From NCBI GenBank assembly GCA_032209605.1, contig JASFXZ010000001.1, positions 20,726,256 through 20,790,255 on the forward strand: a stretch of DNA of 64,000 nucleotides, given 5' to 3'. The position numbers and the translations under genes are program-made. The notes under the pieces were generated by a model. The model saw only the letters and a list, made by a program, of their open reading frames with translations, did no database searches and had not been told where the DNA came from. Below are positions 1 through 10,371 of the stretch, piece after piece; the first letter of the stretch is position 1, and every line of letters begins with the position of its first letter. The stretch is from Mactromeris polynyma (Eukaryota > Mollusca > Bivalvia > Venerida > Mactridae).

Positions 1-1213
1 CAAATCATTGTTTACAGTTTTACCTAAAAAATAATTAATTTTACACATACTTGCATATGATCAGAACGTCACAACTGGCAATTAAATATTAATCAAACTA
101 CATTCATGAACAAAAATACTTGGTACTTAAAATGCAATGGTGACAATAATTAACACATTTTGTAAGAACACACCCATGTGACCATTACTGAAAACTGAAA
201 TTCTTAGAGAATTTAAAATGATACATTATTAAACAATAGAATTACAAATTCACACTTTAAACTATTTCCATAATTCAGTAGATCTTTCTGTGAAGTCCAT
301 CCACGCACTCCACAAATTTCTTTCTTCCATGGTATAAGTTGAACAAAATTAAATGCATTGAAGAGAATGTGTGTAACCTAATGAGAGTTAAGAAACAAAG
401 GTTTTTTGAAAGTCATTGGTGATTTTAACATCACCACACCAACATTTTTTACATCACCACACCAACATGTTTTTGCAGTGTCATCAACGGAAAACACTAT
501 GGGTAGATGCACCTATCTCTTCCTAGCTACCACAAAACCTCCAAGACTTTAAACGACCAGGGTGTTTTTAAACACATCTTTAATATTATCACCTCGTGAG
601 TTATACAATTGTCTGAAATATAAAACATAAATTTACTTCTAACTTGAGAAGATACAAACAACATATTAAACAAATCACATTAAAACTAGCTGCCAAACCA
701 AAGAGGAAACAATTTGGTAAAAATTAACGACTTCTCCGTTAATAAATCACAACTGTAAGTAAACCGTGACAAAATCAAAAGCGGAATGCATAAAATTGCT
801 CTACACATTAAATTATTGTCATCAAAATTAATTCTCAATGTTAGGAAATAATAGAATGACACCAGTAACCGTTTAGGAATGCTATGGGTCGAAATGAACA
901 GAGGCGAAATGACTTGAGTACGAATCAACCATTCCTGACGTAAGTGCAGACTTAGAACACGTATTTTAAACGATTTTCTTGAAACAGGTACTGTACTTCA
1001 GCTCTTATTTATTCTATGCAATCGTATGGAATTAATTACGATAAATGCCACCAACCACAACACCCGATTCAACAGTTTTCAAGCTAGCATGAGTGAATCA
1101 CTCGAAAAAATGGACGGTTACGCAGAGTTCTTTTGTCGTTTTGGTCGGGGAAATAACAGTCTGAAATTCGCCGCTGCCACCAATGTTATATATTTGACAG
1201 TGTTCAAATAAGC
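1..1213. other. AT-rich non-coding DNA, nothing recognised
   Basis: I see no exon with matching splice sites and no clear repeat here. Short open frames on either strand lack splice signals and resemble no family I know. Confidence 0.4.
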
Positions 1214-1229
1214 ATACAGTTACACTTAC

Positions 1230-1410
1230 CTGCACCATTGGTAGGTTTTATTTGTTCTGCGGAACCTTTTATTAGGTATGATCGTCAATTTTAGAACAGC
1301 TATCGGCGGGCAATTCTCCCGCTTCTCTCACCAAATGTAAACACGCCGGGTATAAAACTAAGTAATACCGGACCGAATAGCGGACGGTACGCAGTTCGTT
1401 GACGTACGAC
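1230..1410 (-). other. Candidate 5' exon / promoter segment
   Basis: On the minus strand a strong donor (CAG|GTAAGTG, last exon base 1230) follows an ATG in good context (CCAATGG, ATG at 1238). This gives a three-codon coding end Met-Val-Gln in phase 0. The DNA just upstream on that strand (about 1310-1440) is richer in CpG than its surroundings, as expected of a promoter. A TATAAAA on the plus strand near 1350 could instead serve plus-strand transcription. No downstream exon was found to the left, so this is only a candidate first exon. Confidence 0.25.
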
Positions 1411-1749
1411 ATATAATACGCGTTACGAGGATGAGATGTTATTCGGATCATATTTGAGTATTAAATACGACAATTAGTACATATTTAATATTTGCCTTAA
1501 AAGATTAAGTAAAATTTTGCAACAAATAATCAATTTAATGTCTGAAAAAGTCCGTCAGTGTTTTTGAGAAATTATCATACACGTATTTGATTCAGAAATA
1601 TTTAGCAAATGTTCAAAAAATGTCCGTCCCGTAAAGTTTGATTCAGAAATATTCAGTTTGAAAACACAAGTTAACAGTTTCAAAAGGCACTACACTCCCC
1701 CCATTTTTATCAGAAAAATTCTAAAAAAAAAATTCATTAGGGATGCCAA

Positions 1750-1972
1750 TTGGATTATTGCTTACCAGTGGTATTCCACTGGTGTTACACTGGCATTCCA
1801 ATGGATTTTTGTTTACCACTGGAATGCAGTGGAATTCCACTGGAATTCCAGTGGATTTATGTTTACCACTGGAATGCAGTGGAATACCACTGCATTCCAG
1901 TGGAATTCCAGTGGAATTTTGCTCACCACTGGAATGCAGTGGTATTCCACTGGTATTCCACTGACTTTTTTA
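1750..1972. repeat. 10-bp-period palindromic repeat
   Basis: The segment is built from decamers of the type CCACTGGAAT and their complements (ATTCCAGTGG), with larger 50- and 60-bp repeats starting ACCACTGGAATGCAGTGG at 1815, 1865 and 1925. Because 10 is not a multiple of 3, all three frames stay open and give similar GIPL/WNSS peptides. I read those as repeat translation, not genes. Confidence 0.8.
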
Positions 1973-2245
1973 CTGGGGTGATAATACAGTTTATTTTACA
2001 TGAATTATGGCCGATTTAGAACATTTGCTTAAAAGTTATGTGCACCTTTCAATTTTAGTACAATCAAGTAACATAAGATGGGAATATGAATTACCGGTAT
2101 GGCCATTTTGGACTACTGGTAAAAATGGATTAAGTTTTGTGAACAACCACTATCTATTCTGTATCTTTGTAATTAGTAACTTTACACAGTGGTATTTAGG
2201 TCTGCCATCTGTGCACAAACACAGGATGTAAATAAACATTGTAAT

Positions 2246-2475
2246 TTCTCAGCCTCGATAGCCTAGTGATTGAGTGTCTGCTTCGAGTGCTGGAGGTTCC
2301 TGGTTCAATCCCTGAGGCTGCGTCATACCAAAGACGAAATAAAAATGGTACCAGTAATGCCCTTGCTAGACGCTCTGCATAAAAAGGGACAACTGGCTTC
2401 TCTCTCATACCCTCGTGGCGATGGATACCATCAGGAATGAGGTGTCGAGAGTAATTAATATAAGTTGTAAGAACT
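2246..2475 (+). mobile_element. tRNA-derived SINE
   Basis: The head has a pol III A box (TAGCCTAGTGATTGAGTG) and a B box (GGTTCAATCCC) at tRNA-like spacing. A body follows beginning near GCGTCATACCAAAGAC. A related copy lies at about 44535-44715. Both share the CCTAGTGG head, the GGTTCAATCC box and the ACCAAAG...TTGGTAC body, which makes them one SINE family. Confidence 0.7.
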
Positions 2476-2821
2476 TGTTTCACAATCAACCAAAAATAAA
2501 TTAGTATAAATAAGGATGTGTTACATTCAAGCATAATTTGTGTATATATCCAAATTGCTTATTTGACTATGTAAACATGTCATAATTATATATATATATG
2601 TGTATGAAAGGATTAAAAAAAAATCAGTATAAATTAATTTCTCAGCAACAACATAATATCTATTTTACTCAAATCATTTACAATGTCATATAGTATACAA
2701 AATATTAATTTCTTATTTCATCAGATTGTGTGTATGAGTATGTGGCTATGTTTTGATGTTACTTTGTTTGTATACAAGTGACTGTCATATTTTAAATGAA
2801 CTGTATATTATCCCTTGTGTT
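2476..2821. other. AT-rich spacer with short TA run
   Basis: Non-coding sequence with a short TATATATA microsatellite near 2587. Nothing else is recognised. Confidence 0.4.
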
Positions 2822-3111
2822 TAATGCACCTGTCAATATTTTGCCCACCCTGGGGGGTTGCGGGCTGACCCAGGGGATCTTGACATTTTAACATTCTGAT
2901 GTCCCCACCCTAAAGACAATCGTTTTTGTCTAAATCCCCACCCTAGCGCCTGTAATGGGTCCCAGGATGTAAAAACGGGCCAAAGTCTATTTCCCAGGAC
3001 CCGGAGTCAAATAAGTTATTCAAATTCCTACCTGTCAGGAATAGTTTTCTGTCTAAAGTCCCTGTATGCCCTCTGCCCCCTATTGCAGGCAAAATATTGA
3101 CAGGTGCATTA
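2822..3111. mobile_element. MITE with 23-bp perfect TIRs
   Basis: Positions 2823-2845 are the exact reverse complement of 3088-3110. The outer part reads AATGCACCTG on the left and CAGGTGCATT on the right. Trimming one base gives an element of 2824-3109 flanked by TA on both sides (2822-2823 and 3110-3111), as expected for a TA-targeting (Tc1/mariner-like) non-autonomous element; a TTA/TAA site is an alternative. The interior is unusually C-rich (CCCACCCT motifs) against the AT-rich surroundings. No transposase is present. Confidence 0.75.
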
Positions 3112-3116
3112 TGTCT

Positions 3117-3600
3117 GTTATAATGACAATTCTTTTTACCAGTGTCAAAACACTGACTCTATGAACGTTTTGATTTGAACTTGATACGGAACTGTTATTC
3201 TTCTTTGGAGTTGTTATGAATTTGATTTGACCATGGTCAAGATATGTCCATTTTTTAATCAACCAATGTGCTATGATATGACTCTGTTATTTGACCATAA
3301 TTTTTAACCAGTGGCAAAACACTGACATTTTGAAAATTTTGATTTGAACTTGATATGGAAGTGTTATTCTTCTTGGAGTTGATATGAATTTGATTTGACC
3401 ATGGTCAAGATATGTCCATTTTTTAATCAACCAATGTGCTATGATATGTCTGTTATTTGACCATATTTTTAACCAGTGCCAAAACACTGACCTTTTGAAA
3501 ATTTTGATTTGAACTTGATATGGAAGTGTTATTCTTCTTTGAAGTTGTTATGAATTTGATTTGACCATGGTCAAAATATATCCATTGTTTGTCTCTGATT
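3117..3600. repeat. Three tandem copies of a ~167-bp unit
   Basis: GATTTGAACTTGATA recurs at 3172, 3341 and 3506, giving periods of 169 and 165 bp. Each unit carries AAAACACTGAC, a TTGACCATGGTCAA palindrome and AACCAATGTGCTATGATATG. The third copy is truncated. No coding meaning is apparent. Confidence 0.8.
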
Positions 3601-3730
3601 TTTCAGTGATATAGAAATGGTCATATCATGGTCACAGCATGGCTATTTCATGACCATTAATTTATTTGACCTTGAAACATGGCCATATCATTGTTGGCAA
3701 TGGTCAAACCATGGTCATCAGTGAAATGGC
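3601..3730. repeat. Degenerate ATGGTCA / TGACCAT cluster
   Basis: Short words ATGGTCA, TGACCAT and CATGGTCA recur on both strands just after the tandem units and share the CCATGGTC core with them. This is probably a decayed extension of the same repeat. Confidence 0.45.
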
Positions 3731-5141
3731 ATTGGTCATAATCGCAGGGAAAGATTCCTACCTTAACTTTTGGAGAATTAAATAAAATTAAGAAATTGAT
3801 AAATTTACAATGTGTAGATATTATAAACAAACTGATTAAATAATTTCGGCGATTCGCAAACATTTCCACACGAGAAACATCTGGAATCAGCAATTCATAA
3901 ACTTTTCCAAACGCGATAGTATCCACTTTAACAGTATATATTTGTATACTGTTTTGTCTGGTAGACTCTGATCCTGACAGTAATAGAAAGTACTAGGAAT
4001 CTTTGAAGTCTCCTGTTGACCTCGAAGAAGGTCAATGACCTTAACAGATCACGTGACATAACATCACTCAGTGTGGATATAATTATACAGAGATTGTTTG
4101 CTTTTATAGGTAAAACAAGCTGCAGTAATGGCAGAACATGACCAAACCCATTATATGAAGCCATAATTAGGGTCTTTGTGAGAGGATGAAGTTCAAACCA
4201 GATATCGACACAATGTAAAATGTCCGCTCAAGCTGATTTCGGGTCTAAAACGCACATATATCATACATGTATAGGAGTTACGTCTCCAAAGCTATCCGCT
4301 GTGACCCAATTTGGGTAAATTACGCGGAATGTAAGACAGGGTGACAGACTACACAATAAATAGAGCATTGTGATATAATTGCTTAATTTACCAAACCGCA
4401 AATCAACCCACAAAAATTAAGTAATTAAACTGAAACTTGATAACCATCATAACACTCTGGGGTCAACTAACAATGGACTGTATCGGGTACTGAAATCACT
4501 GTCAGTGTCACAAATACAGTCCAAATCTAAAGCGTAATCTGCCCAGCAAATGTACATATTCTGTATGACTTTTCAGCCCTTGGGATCTTACCTAAAAATC
4601 TTGCTGACAAAATAATGACACGTTGATTTCACATTAACAAAATTAATGAAGGCATAACAAACCAATGCAGGTGTAAAATTTAATTACCAATTAATTACTG
4701 CAAAACAATTAAGAACCTTGCTCTGCATTTGTTCCTTCTTCAGTTTTTATAATGAAACCTCAATTTCAATCCCATCAAATTCTTTAAAGGTAGACTGTCT
4801 TATTTTTTGTCAAAATATAGTTAATAATGAGTTTGATAGAAGGACATCTTAATGCCTACATAAAGATGCCCTCTAAAACACTGAGTTATAACTTTTCCTA
4901 GTTTCCTAGAAACCATAAATACATGAGTCAGATAGTAGTAAACAAAATCTGGAATTTGCTAATAATGAGTAAAAATTTTACCAGGGGTACAAACAAAATT
5001 CAATTTTAGAACCATTGAAAGTAAGTAAGATGTTAAATCCTGTCTTTGCTTCCATTGGGATTTGAGCAGGACGGTATATTGTTGCTTATAACACGTACAG
5101 CATTAGAGGAAAAACCCCATATTTTTAGCAATCACCCTGAG
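3731..5141. other. Non-coding, nothing firm
   Basis: Two minus-strand open stretches (3657-3926 and 3928-4164) lie here. They lack a convincing start-plus-splice structure and resemble no family I know. I see no RNA gene or repeat in the rest. Confidence 0.35.
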
Positions 5142-5325
5142 TACAGTAAAACCTCAAAAATAAGACCACCCTCGGGACTCTTGAAAAATGGTCTTACTAT
5201 CGAGGTGGTCGTAATGTTGAGGTTGAATAAAGAGTAAAACTATGAAAATGGACTGCAATATTGTGTTCTTAATTTCAAGGCGGTCTTATTATTGAAGTCA
5301 GGTCTTAAAGTGAGGTTTTACTGTA
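5142..5325. mobile_element. pogo-like MITE (CAGTAAAACCTC TIR), TA target
   Basis: The element runs 5144-5323. It begins CAGTAAAACCTC and ends GAGGTTTTACTG, with TA on each side (5142-5143 and 5324-5325). CAGT-starting TIRs with TA duplication are typical of pogo/Tigger-type elements, so the class call is an inference. Internal words such as AAGACCAC, GGTCTTA and GGCGGTCTT recur at 8284-8509 and 57983-58075, which are further copies. The 3' TIR is also the first unit of the adjoining 30-bp minisatellite. Confidence 0.75.
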
Positions 5326-7197
5326 TGTCTATTGAAAAAGTGAGGTTTTACTGTATATCTATTGAAAATATTTGAGGTTTTACTGTATATCTATTGAAAA
5401 AATGAGGTTTTACTGTATATCTATTGAAAAAGTGAGGTTTTACTGTTTATCTATTGAAAATATTTGAGGTTTTACTGTATATCTATTGAAAAAATGAGGT
5501 TTTACTGTATATCTATTGAAAAAATGAGGTTTTACTGTATATCTATTGAAAAAATGAGGTTTTACTGTTTATCTATTGAAAAAATGAGGTTTTACTGTAT
5601 ATCTATTGAAAAAATGAGGTTTTACTGTATATCTATTGAAAAAATGAGGTTTTACTGTATATCTATTGAAAAAATGAGGTTTTACTGTTTATCTATTGAA
5701 AAATGAGGTTTTACTGTTTATCTATTGAAAAAATGAGGTTTTACTGTAAATCTATTGAAAAAATGAGGTTTTACTGTAAATCTATTGAAAAAATGAGGTT
5801 TTACTGTAAATCTATTGAAAAAGTGAGCTTTAACCGTATATCTATTGAAAAAGTGAGGTTTAACTGTATATCTATAGAATAAAAGAGGTTTTACTGTGTA
5901 TCTATAGAATAAAAGAGGTTTAACTGTATATCTATAGAATAAAAGAGGTTTTACTGTGTATCTATAGAATAAAAGAGGTTTTACTGTGTATCTATAGAAT
6001 AAAAGAGGTTTAACTGTATATCTATAGAATAAAAGAGGTTTTACTGTGTATCTATAGAATAAAAGAGGTTTAACTGTATATCTATAGAATAAAAGTGGTT
6101 TTACTGTGTATCTATAGAATAAAAGAGGTTTTACTGTGTATCTATAGAATAAAAGAGGTTTTACTGTGTATCTATAGAATAAAAGAGGTTTTACTGTGTA
6201 TCTATAGAATAAAAGAGGTTTTACTGTGTATCTATAGAATAAAAGAGGTTTTACTGTGTATCTATAGAATAAAAGAGGTTTTACTGTGTATCTATAGAAT
6301 AAAAGTGGTTTTACTGTGTATCTATAGAATAAAAGAGGTTTTACTGTGTATCTATAGAATAAAAGAGGTTTAACTGTATATCTATAGAATAAAAGAGGTT
6401 TTACTGTGTATCTATAGAATAAAAGAGGTTTTACTGTGTATCTATAGAATAAAAGAGGTTTTACTGTGTATCTATAGAATAAAAGAGGTTTTACTGTGTA
6501 TCTATAGAATAAAAGAGGTTTTACTGTGTATCTATAGAATAAAAGTGGTTTTACTGTGTATCTATAGAATAAAAGAGGTTTTACTGTGTATCTATAGAAT
6601 AAAAGAGGTTTAACTGTATATCTATAGAATAAAAGAGGTTTTACTGTGTATCTATAGAATAAAAGAGGTTTAACTGTATATCTATAGAATAAAAGTGGTT
6701 TTACTGTGTATCTATAGAATAAAAGAGGTTTTACTGTGTATCTATAGAATAAAAGAGGTTTTACTGTGTATCTATAGAATAAAAGAGGTTTTACTGTGTA
6801 TCTATAGAATAAAAGAGGTTTTACTGTGTATCTATAGAATAAAAGAGGTTTTACTGTGTATCTATAGAATAAAAGAGGTTTTACTGTGTATCTATAGAAT
6901 AAAAGAGGTTTTACTGTGTATCTATAGAATAAAAGAGGTTTTACTGTGTATCTATAGAATAAAAGAGGTTTTACTGTGTATCTATAGAATAAAAGAGGTT
7001 TTACTGTGTATCTATAGAATAAAAGAGGTTTTACTGTGTATCTATAGAATAAAAGTGGTTTTACTGTGTATCTATAGAATAAAAGAGGTTTTACTGTGTA
7101 TCTATAGAATAAAAGAGGTTTTACTGTGTATCTATAGAATAAAAGAGGTTTTACTGTGTATCTATAGAATAAAAGAGGTTTTACTGTGTATCTATTG
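5311..7197. repeat. 30-bp minisatellite, about 63 units
   Basis: The unit is GAGGTTTTACTG (the MITE 3' terminus) followed by TATATCTATTGAAAA-type sequence. An early block (about 5311-5870) has CTATTGAAAA. A later, more homogeneous block (about 5871-7190) has CTATAGAATAAAA. Marker variants (AAAGTGGTT at 6091, 6301, 6541, 6691 and 7051; TTTAACTGTATA at 6061, 6361, 6601 and 6661) reveal 240-bp and 600-bp higher-order duplications. The open frames along the array exist only because 30 is a multiple of 3 and the unit lacks a stop in one frame. Confidence 0.95.
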
Positions 7198-7849
7198 AAA
7201 GAACATATTAGTGTGACCTAATTTGTTACCATGGACACCAGAAAATGAATTTTTTTCTTACAAATGTACTCCATTTGGAAGAGACAAATTCAGGATACTG
7301 ACCTAGCTTAATATAAATTAATGATCCTGAGACTTGCGGGCAGATTCTATTATCTACCAGAAAAAAGCTATGATCAACTAGGCAATTTCTACATTGTAAT
7401 TGGATTGCTGGAAGAAATTACTACTTACAGTAGGCCAGAATAGAAAATGTATGTTTGACGTCATCGAGAATTTTATGGATGACAGACAACAGCGTCAATA
7501 ATGTCATCTTGCAACAGGAATCAATGCCCTTTCAACATTTCATATGTGAAGTGAGCTGTATAAGTCAGAACAGTTGATCTAGCTGGCTGAATAACTAATC
7601 AACTACTCAAAATAACATTTAATACGCCTTCATCAGTTCAGGTATTCCATTCAACCCTGGAGTTAACCCTTTGATCCCTGAATTTCAATAAAAGCTACAT
7701 TTTGACTCACGGGATTCTCGTTCAAGGGTCTGAGTTTTCTCTAAAATGTAAGTAAGTTTGCTATAAAATAGTAGAATTCAGGTAAAAAATTATCAAAATG
7801 ACCCTTGAGAACTCATGCAGTTGAATTAAATGGTTAAAAAATGTAACTT
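7198..7849. other. Non-coding, nothing recognised
   Basis: AT-rich sequence without exon signals or clear repeats. Confidence 0.4.
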
Positions 7850-8205
7850 TAAACAAGCAATATCTTGAAAAATGTTAATCGGCGCAATTTGAAGGTTAAG
7901 ATTCGTTTGTGCAACATAAAAAATGCTGAGATTTTACGATTGCTGGTCACTCTAGATCCAAAATGGATTTCGGTAAATTCACCTTAATTCAGTGGATTTC
8001 GGTCAGGTAACGTACCCTTTATCGAAAGTTTAACCAATCCGCGTCAAGGTTACAAACGTTGTTCGGTTGAAGAGAAGCTGCCTTGGTGGTTAACGTAAGA
8101 TTTGATTGGTTTACACATCACTAATATGCAAATAGCAAAACCATGTTAATACGGCTGCACCGAACAAAAGGGGAATATTCGGTGTATCAGATCTGAGCAG
8201 TGAAA
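7850..8205 (-). repeat. Interspersed repeat 'W', copy 1
   Basis: The reverse complement matches 33575-34075 and, less fully, 27975-28345. Shared words include CCAAAATGGATTTCGGT, TGGTCACTC, AACCAATCCGCGTCAA and TGATTGGTTTACACA. Three copies at unrelated positions show a dispersed repeat. I could not define its ends or class. Confidence 0.7.
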
Positions 8206-8283
8206 ACCGAGGAGAGAGTATTGCACCTATTGCTGTCTTGTGTTTCATCCAGGGTATTATAACCAGCGACTTAAGACAAACAA

Positions 8284-8511
8284 CAGTAAAACCTCACTTA
8301 AAGACCACCTCATTTAATAAGACCACATCAAAATTAAGAACACTATTTTCACATCCATTATCACAGTTTTGCTCTTGTTTTCCACCAACATATCTTACCA
8401 CCTCAATAAGAAGACCAGTTTTCAAGGGTTCCAAGGGTCATACTATTGAGATATTACTATATATAAAATGTTGGTAGTTTAGTTTTTTTCTCATACTCTG
8501 GTTTTACTGTA
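8284..8511. mobile_element. pogo-like MITE, second copy
   Basis: It begins CAGTAAAACCTCACTTAAAG at 8284 and ends GGTTTTACTG at 8509, followed by TA. The left flank is AA rather than TA, so one target duplicate has changed. Internal AAGACCACCTC and AATAAGAC words match the copy at 5144-5323. Confidence 0.65.
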
Positions 8512-9440
8512 CATGCAATGCATCTTGTTCAAACAGTTCTAGCACTCTCGGTATGGTTATCTCACGATATTAAGACAGAGAGAATTGATTTGATTTCATA
8601 TTGACAATAGAATTCATGAAAAGTGTTGATAACGATTCCTCAGGATTGGCAACAAAGAAATTCTATATAAATCATCAGTCACACTCTCTCCATTTATAAT
8701 TACCACATTCTCTGAATTAGCGTCACCTAATGCTTGAACTCAATACTGACTGCCTCCTGGACTGCAAAACCAACCCTTGCACCCTTAGTCACCCTAGCAG
8801 TCTACCTACATCATCTCAATCAATTCATTTTCACAAAATCATATTAAACATCTCACAGATAGAGAAAATGAACCCATACCCTCTTCCACACCAGACCAGC
8901 TAGCCTCCAAAGAATATTAACAAGAAAAAATGTAAAAATTCAAACTCAGTCATTTGTCAAGAAATGGTTATTTTAGACCCGATTTTAGCACCCTATTCAA
9001 ATATCTGTCAATAACAACAGTACTGTAATATCAAAAATTTTCACGAGGGATTAAATTTTGGTATTTTTGCAAGATCGTTATATTCACCAATTTAATGCTG
9101 TGTAAATATTGCTGAGCTATAGTTTACAACAAGACTGAAAGAAGGAACTCACAAACTTTTAACCATGCAAAACAGCTGAAAACTTCAGATTGTAAAATAT
9201 TGGGCCATGCGAAAATATCTGATTTTACAGTGGATGACTGGTAACTGTGAGTGTCATTACTCTACACGAAGAATATGACAGAATATGACGAAACTTCAGA
9301 GCAAGGATTGGACTGGCATTTAAATATAACTAATGAGAAAAAAATTGTAGTACAAAATCAATGCGATTTTCACTAAAATTATAAAGGAAGTGAGAATTCC
9401 AATGTTGATTTTTGATGAATGTTTAAAACATTTTGTTTTA
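8512..9440. other. Non-coding, nothing recognised
   Basis: Low-complexity AT-rich DNA with no supported gene or repeat. Confidence 0.4.
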
Positions 9441-9464
9441 GTTTGTTTTCATCGGGTTTTACAC

Positions 9465-9740
9465 GTCATGTAGTGCAGCAAGTTGACCGTACCAGTTTTC
9501 CTGGAATAAATTATCAACCAGTACTATCTTGCTCTTCCGCAAGCAACTGACACTTTCTACACTTTCTCCATAAGTGGAGAACATGACTAAGTCAATATCA
9601 CTGAAGAACATAAACCTGCCCAACCTGGGAGTTGAACCCGATTCTAACACATAGAAGAAGAGATAACACAAAATTCTTTCGTATGCAAACTGTTTTGAAG
9701 TTAAGTCAATTGTTTCATCAGCTAAGGCCACACTGTTTTT
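9465..9740 (-). mobile_element. tRNA-derived SINE with conserved central domain
   Basis: On the minus strand a degenerate A box (TTAGCTGATGAAAC) is followed by a B box (CGGGTTCAACTCCC), then CAGGTTGGGCAGGTTTATG. The downstream body carries GTCAGTTGCTTGCGGAAGAG, TAGTACTGGT and TTCCAGG...CTGGTACGGTCAA. The same head junction occurs at 54730-54770, and the same body occurs at 29110-29230, defining one family. Confidence 0.65.
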
Positions 9741-10146
9741 CTGTTAAGCGTCAACCTTGGTTCGCGAAACCTAGCTTCCTACTCGGAAAAAAAACACCAC
9801 AAAGTCGCTTCGAAAAAACGCAAAGCTAGATAAAAGACGATGTACCATTTCACATGTTTTAATGAGGTAAACATAATAAACTATAATTAAACAACTTGTT
9901 TCTTTATAAAACATAAGAAGTCTAACAGAAAAACAGACTAATCTTCACTAACTTTTTTCAAACATGCAAGTTAACCAGTTTTTTTGGCTCAGAGAGCTCA
10001 AAACCTCGGCTCACACAGACACTGAACAAAAATATCAAATGGCATGGCCTTATGATGCACAGTTTATAAGTAAACAGAACTAAAGGTGGATCAATTTTAT
10101 AATATATTCTGCTGTTTAACCAAAAAATCTATGTTTTATTTTCATT

Positions 10147-10371
10147 ATAATGCAGGGTTTTCCCTAAATTTTTCAGCTAGCGGTCCTCGTACCCTTGTGT
10201 TTGACAAATTAGGGTCCTTAGTCAATTTGTTGGGTCCCAGGTATGCAGTTTATACTTGACAAGTTTATTTTAGGGGTCCCAGGGATGCACAGTAAGTGGA
10301 AAATGGGAGTCCCTAGAAAGAAAGGGAGTCAGGGACTCATGATTTCTGTGTCAGGGAAATCCCTGATAATG
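10147..10371. mobile_element. 213-bp MITE with CAGGG termini
   Basis: Positions 10153-10365 begin CAGGGTTTTCCCT and end AGGGAAATCCCTG, forming 13-bp TIRs with one mismatch. A perfect 6-bp direct repeat, ATAATG, flanks it (10147-10152 and 10366-10371). CAGGG ends suggest a hAT-like element, but 6 bp is shorter than the usual 8-bp hAT duplication. The interior repeats GGGTCC words. Confidence 0.65.

Noticed and set aside
1658..2019. Three overlapping frames rich in GIPL/WNS
   Set aside because: Produced by a 10-bp repeat that cycles through all frames.
5311..7197. CRISPR-like regular array
   Set aside because: No unique spacers between repeats, the units are directly adjoining, and the DNA is eukaryotic. 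The same holds for the arrays at 36, 46 and 63 kb.
5464..7198. Long open frames of perfect 10-residue repeats (RFYCISIEKM and VLLCIYRIKE types)
   Set aside because: They follow from a 30-bp stop-free tandem unit. There are no splice sites, and the composition is unlike a real protein.
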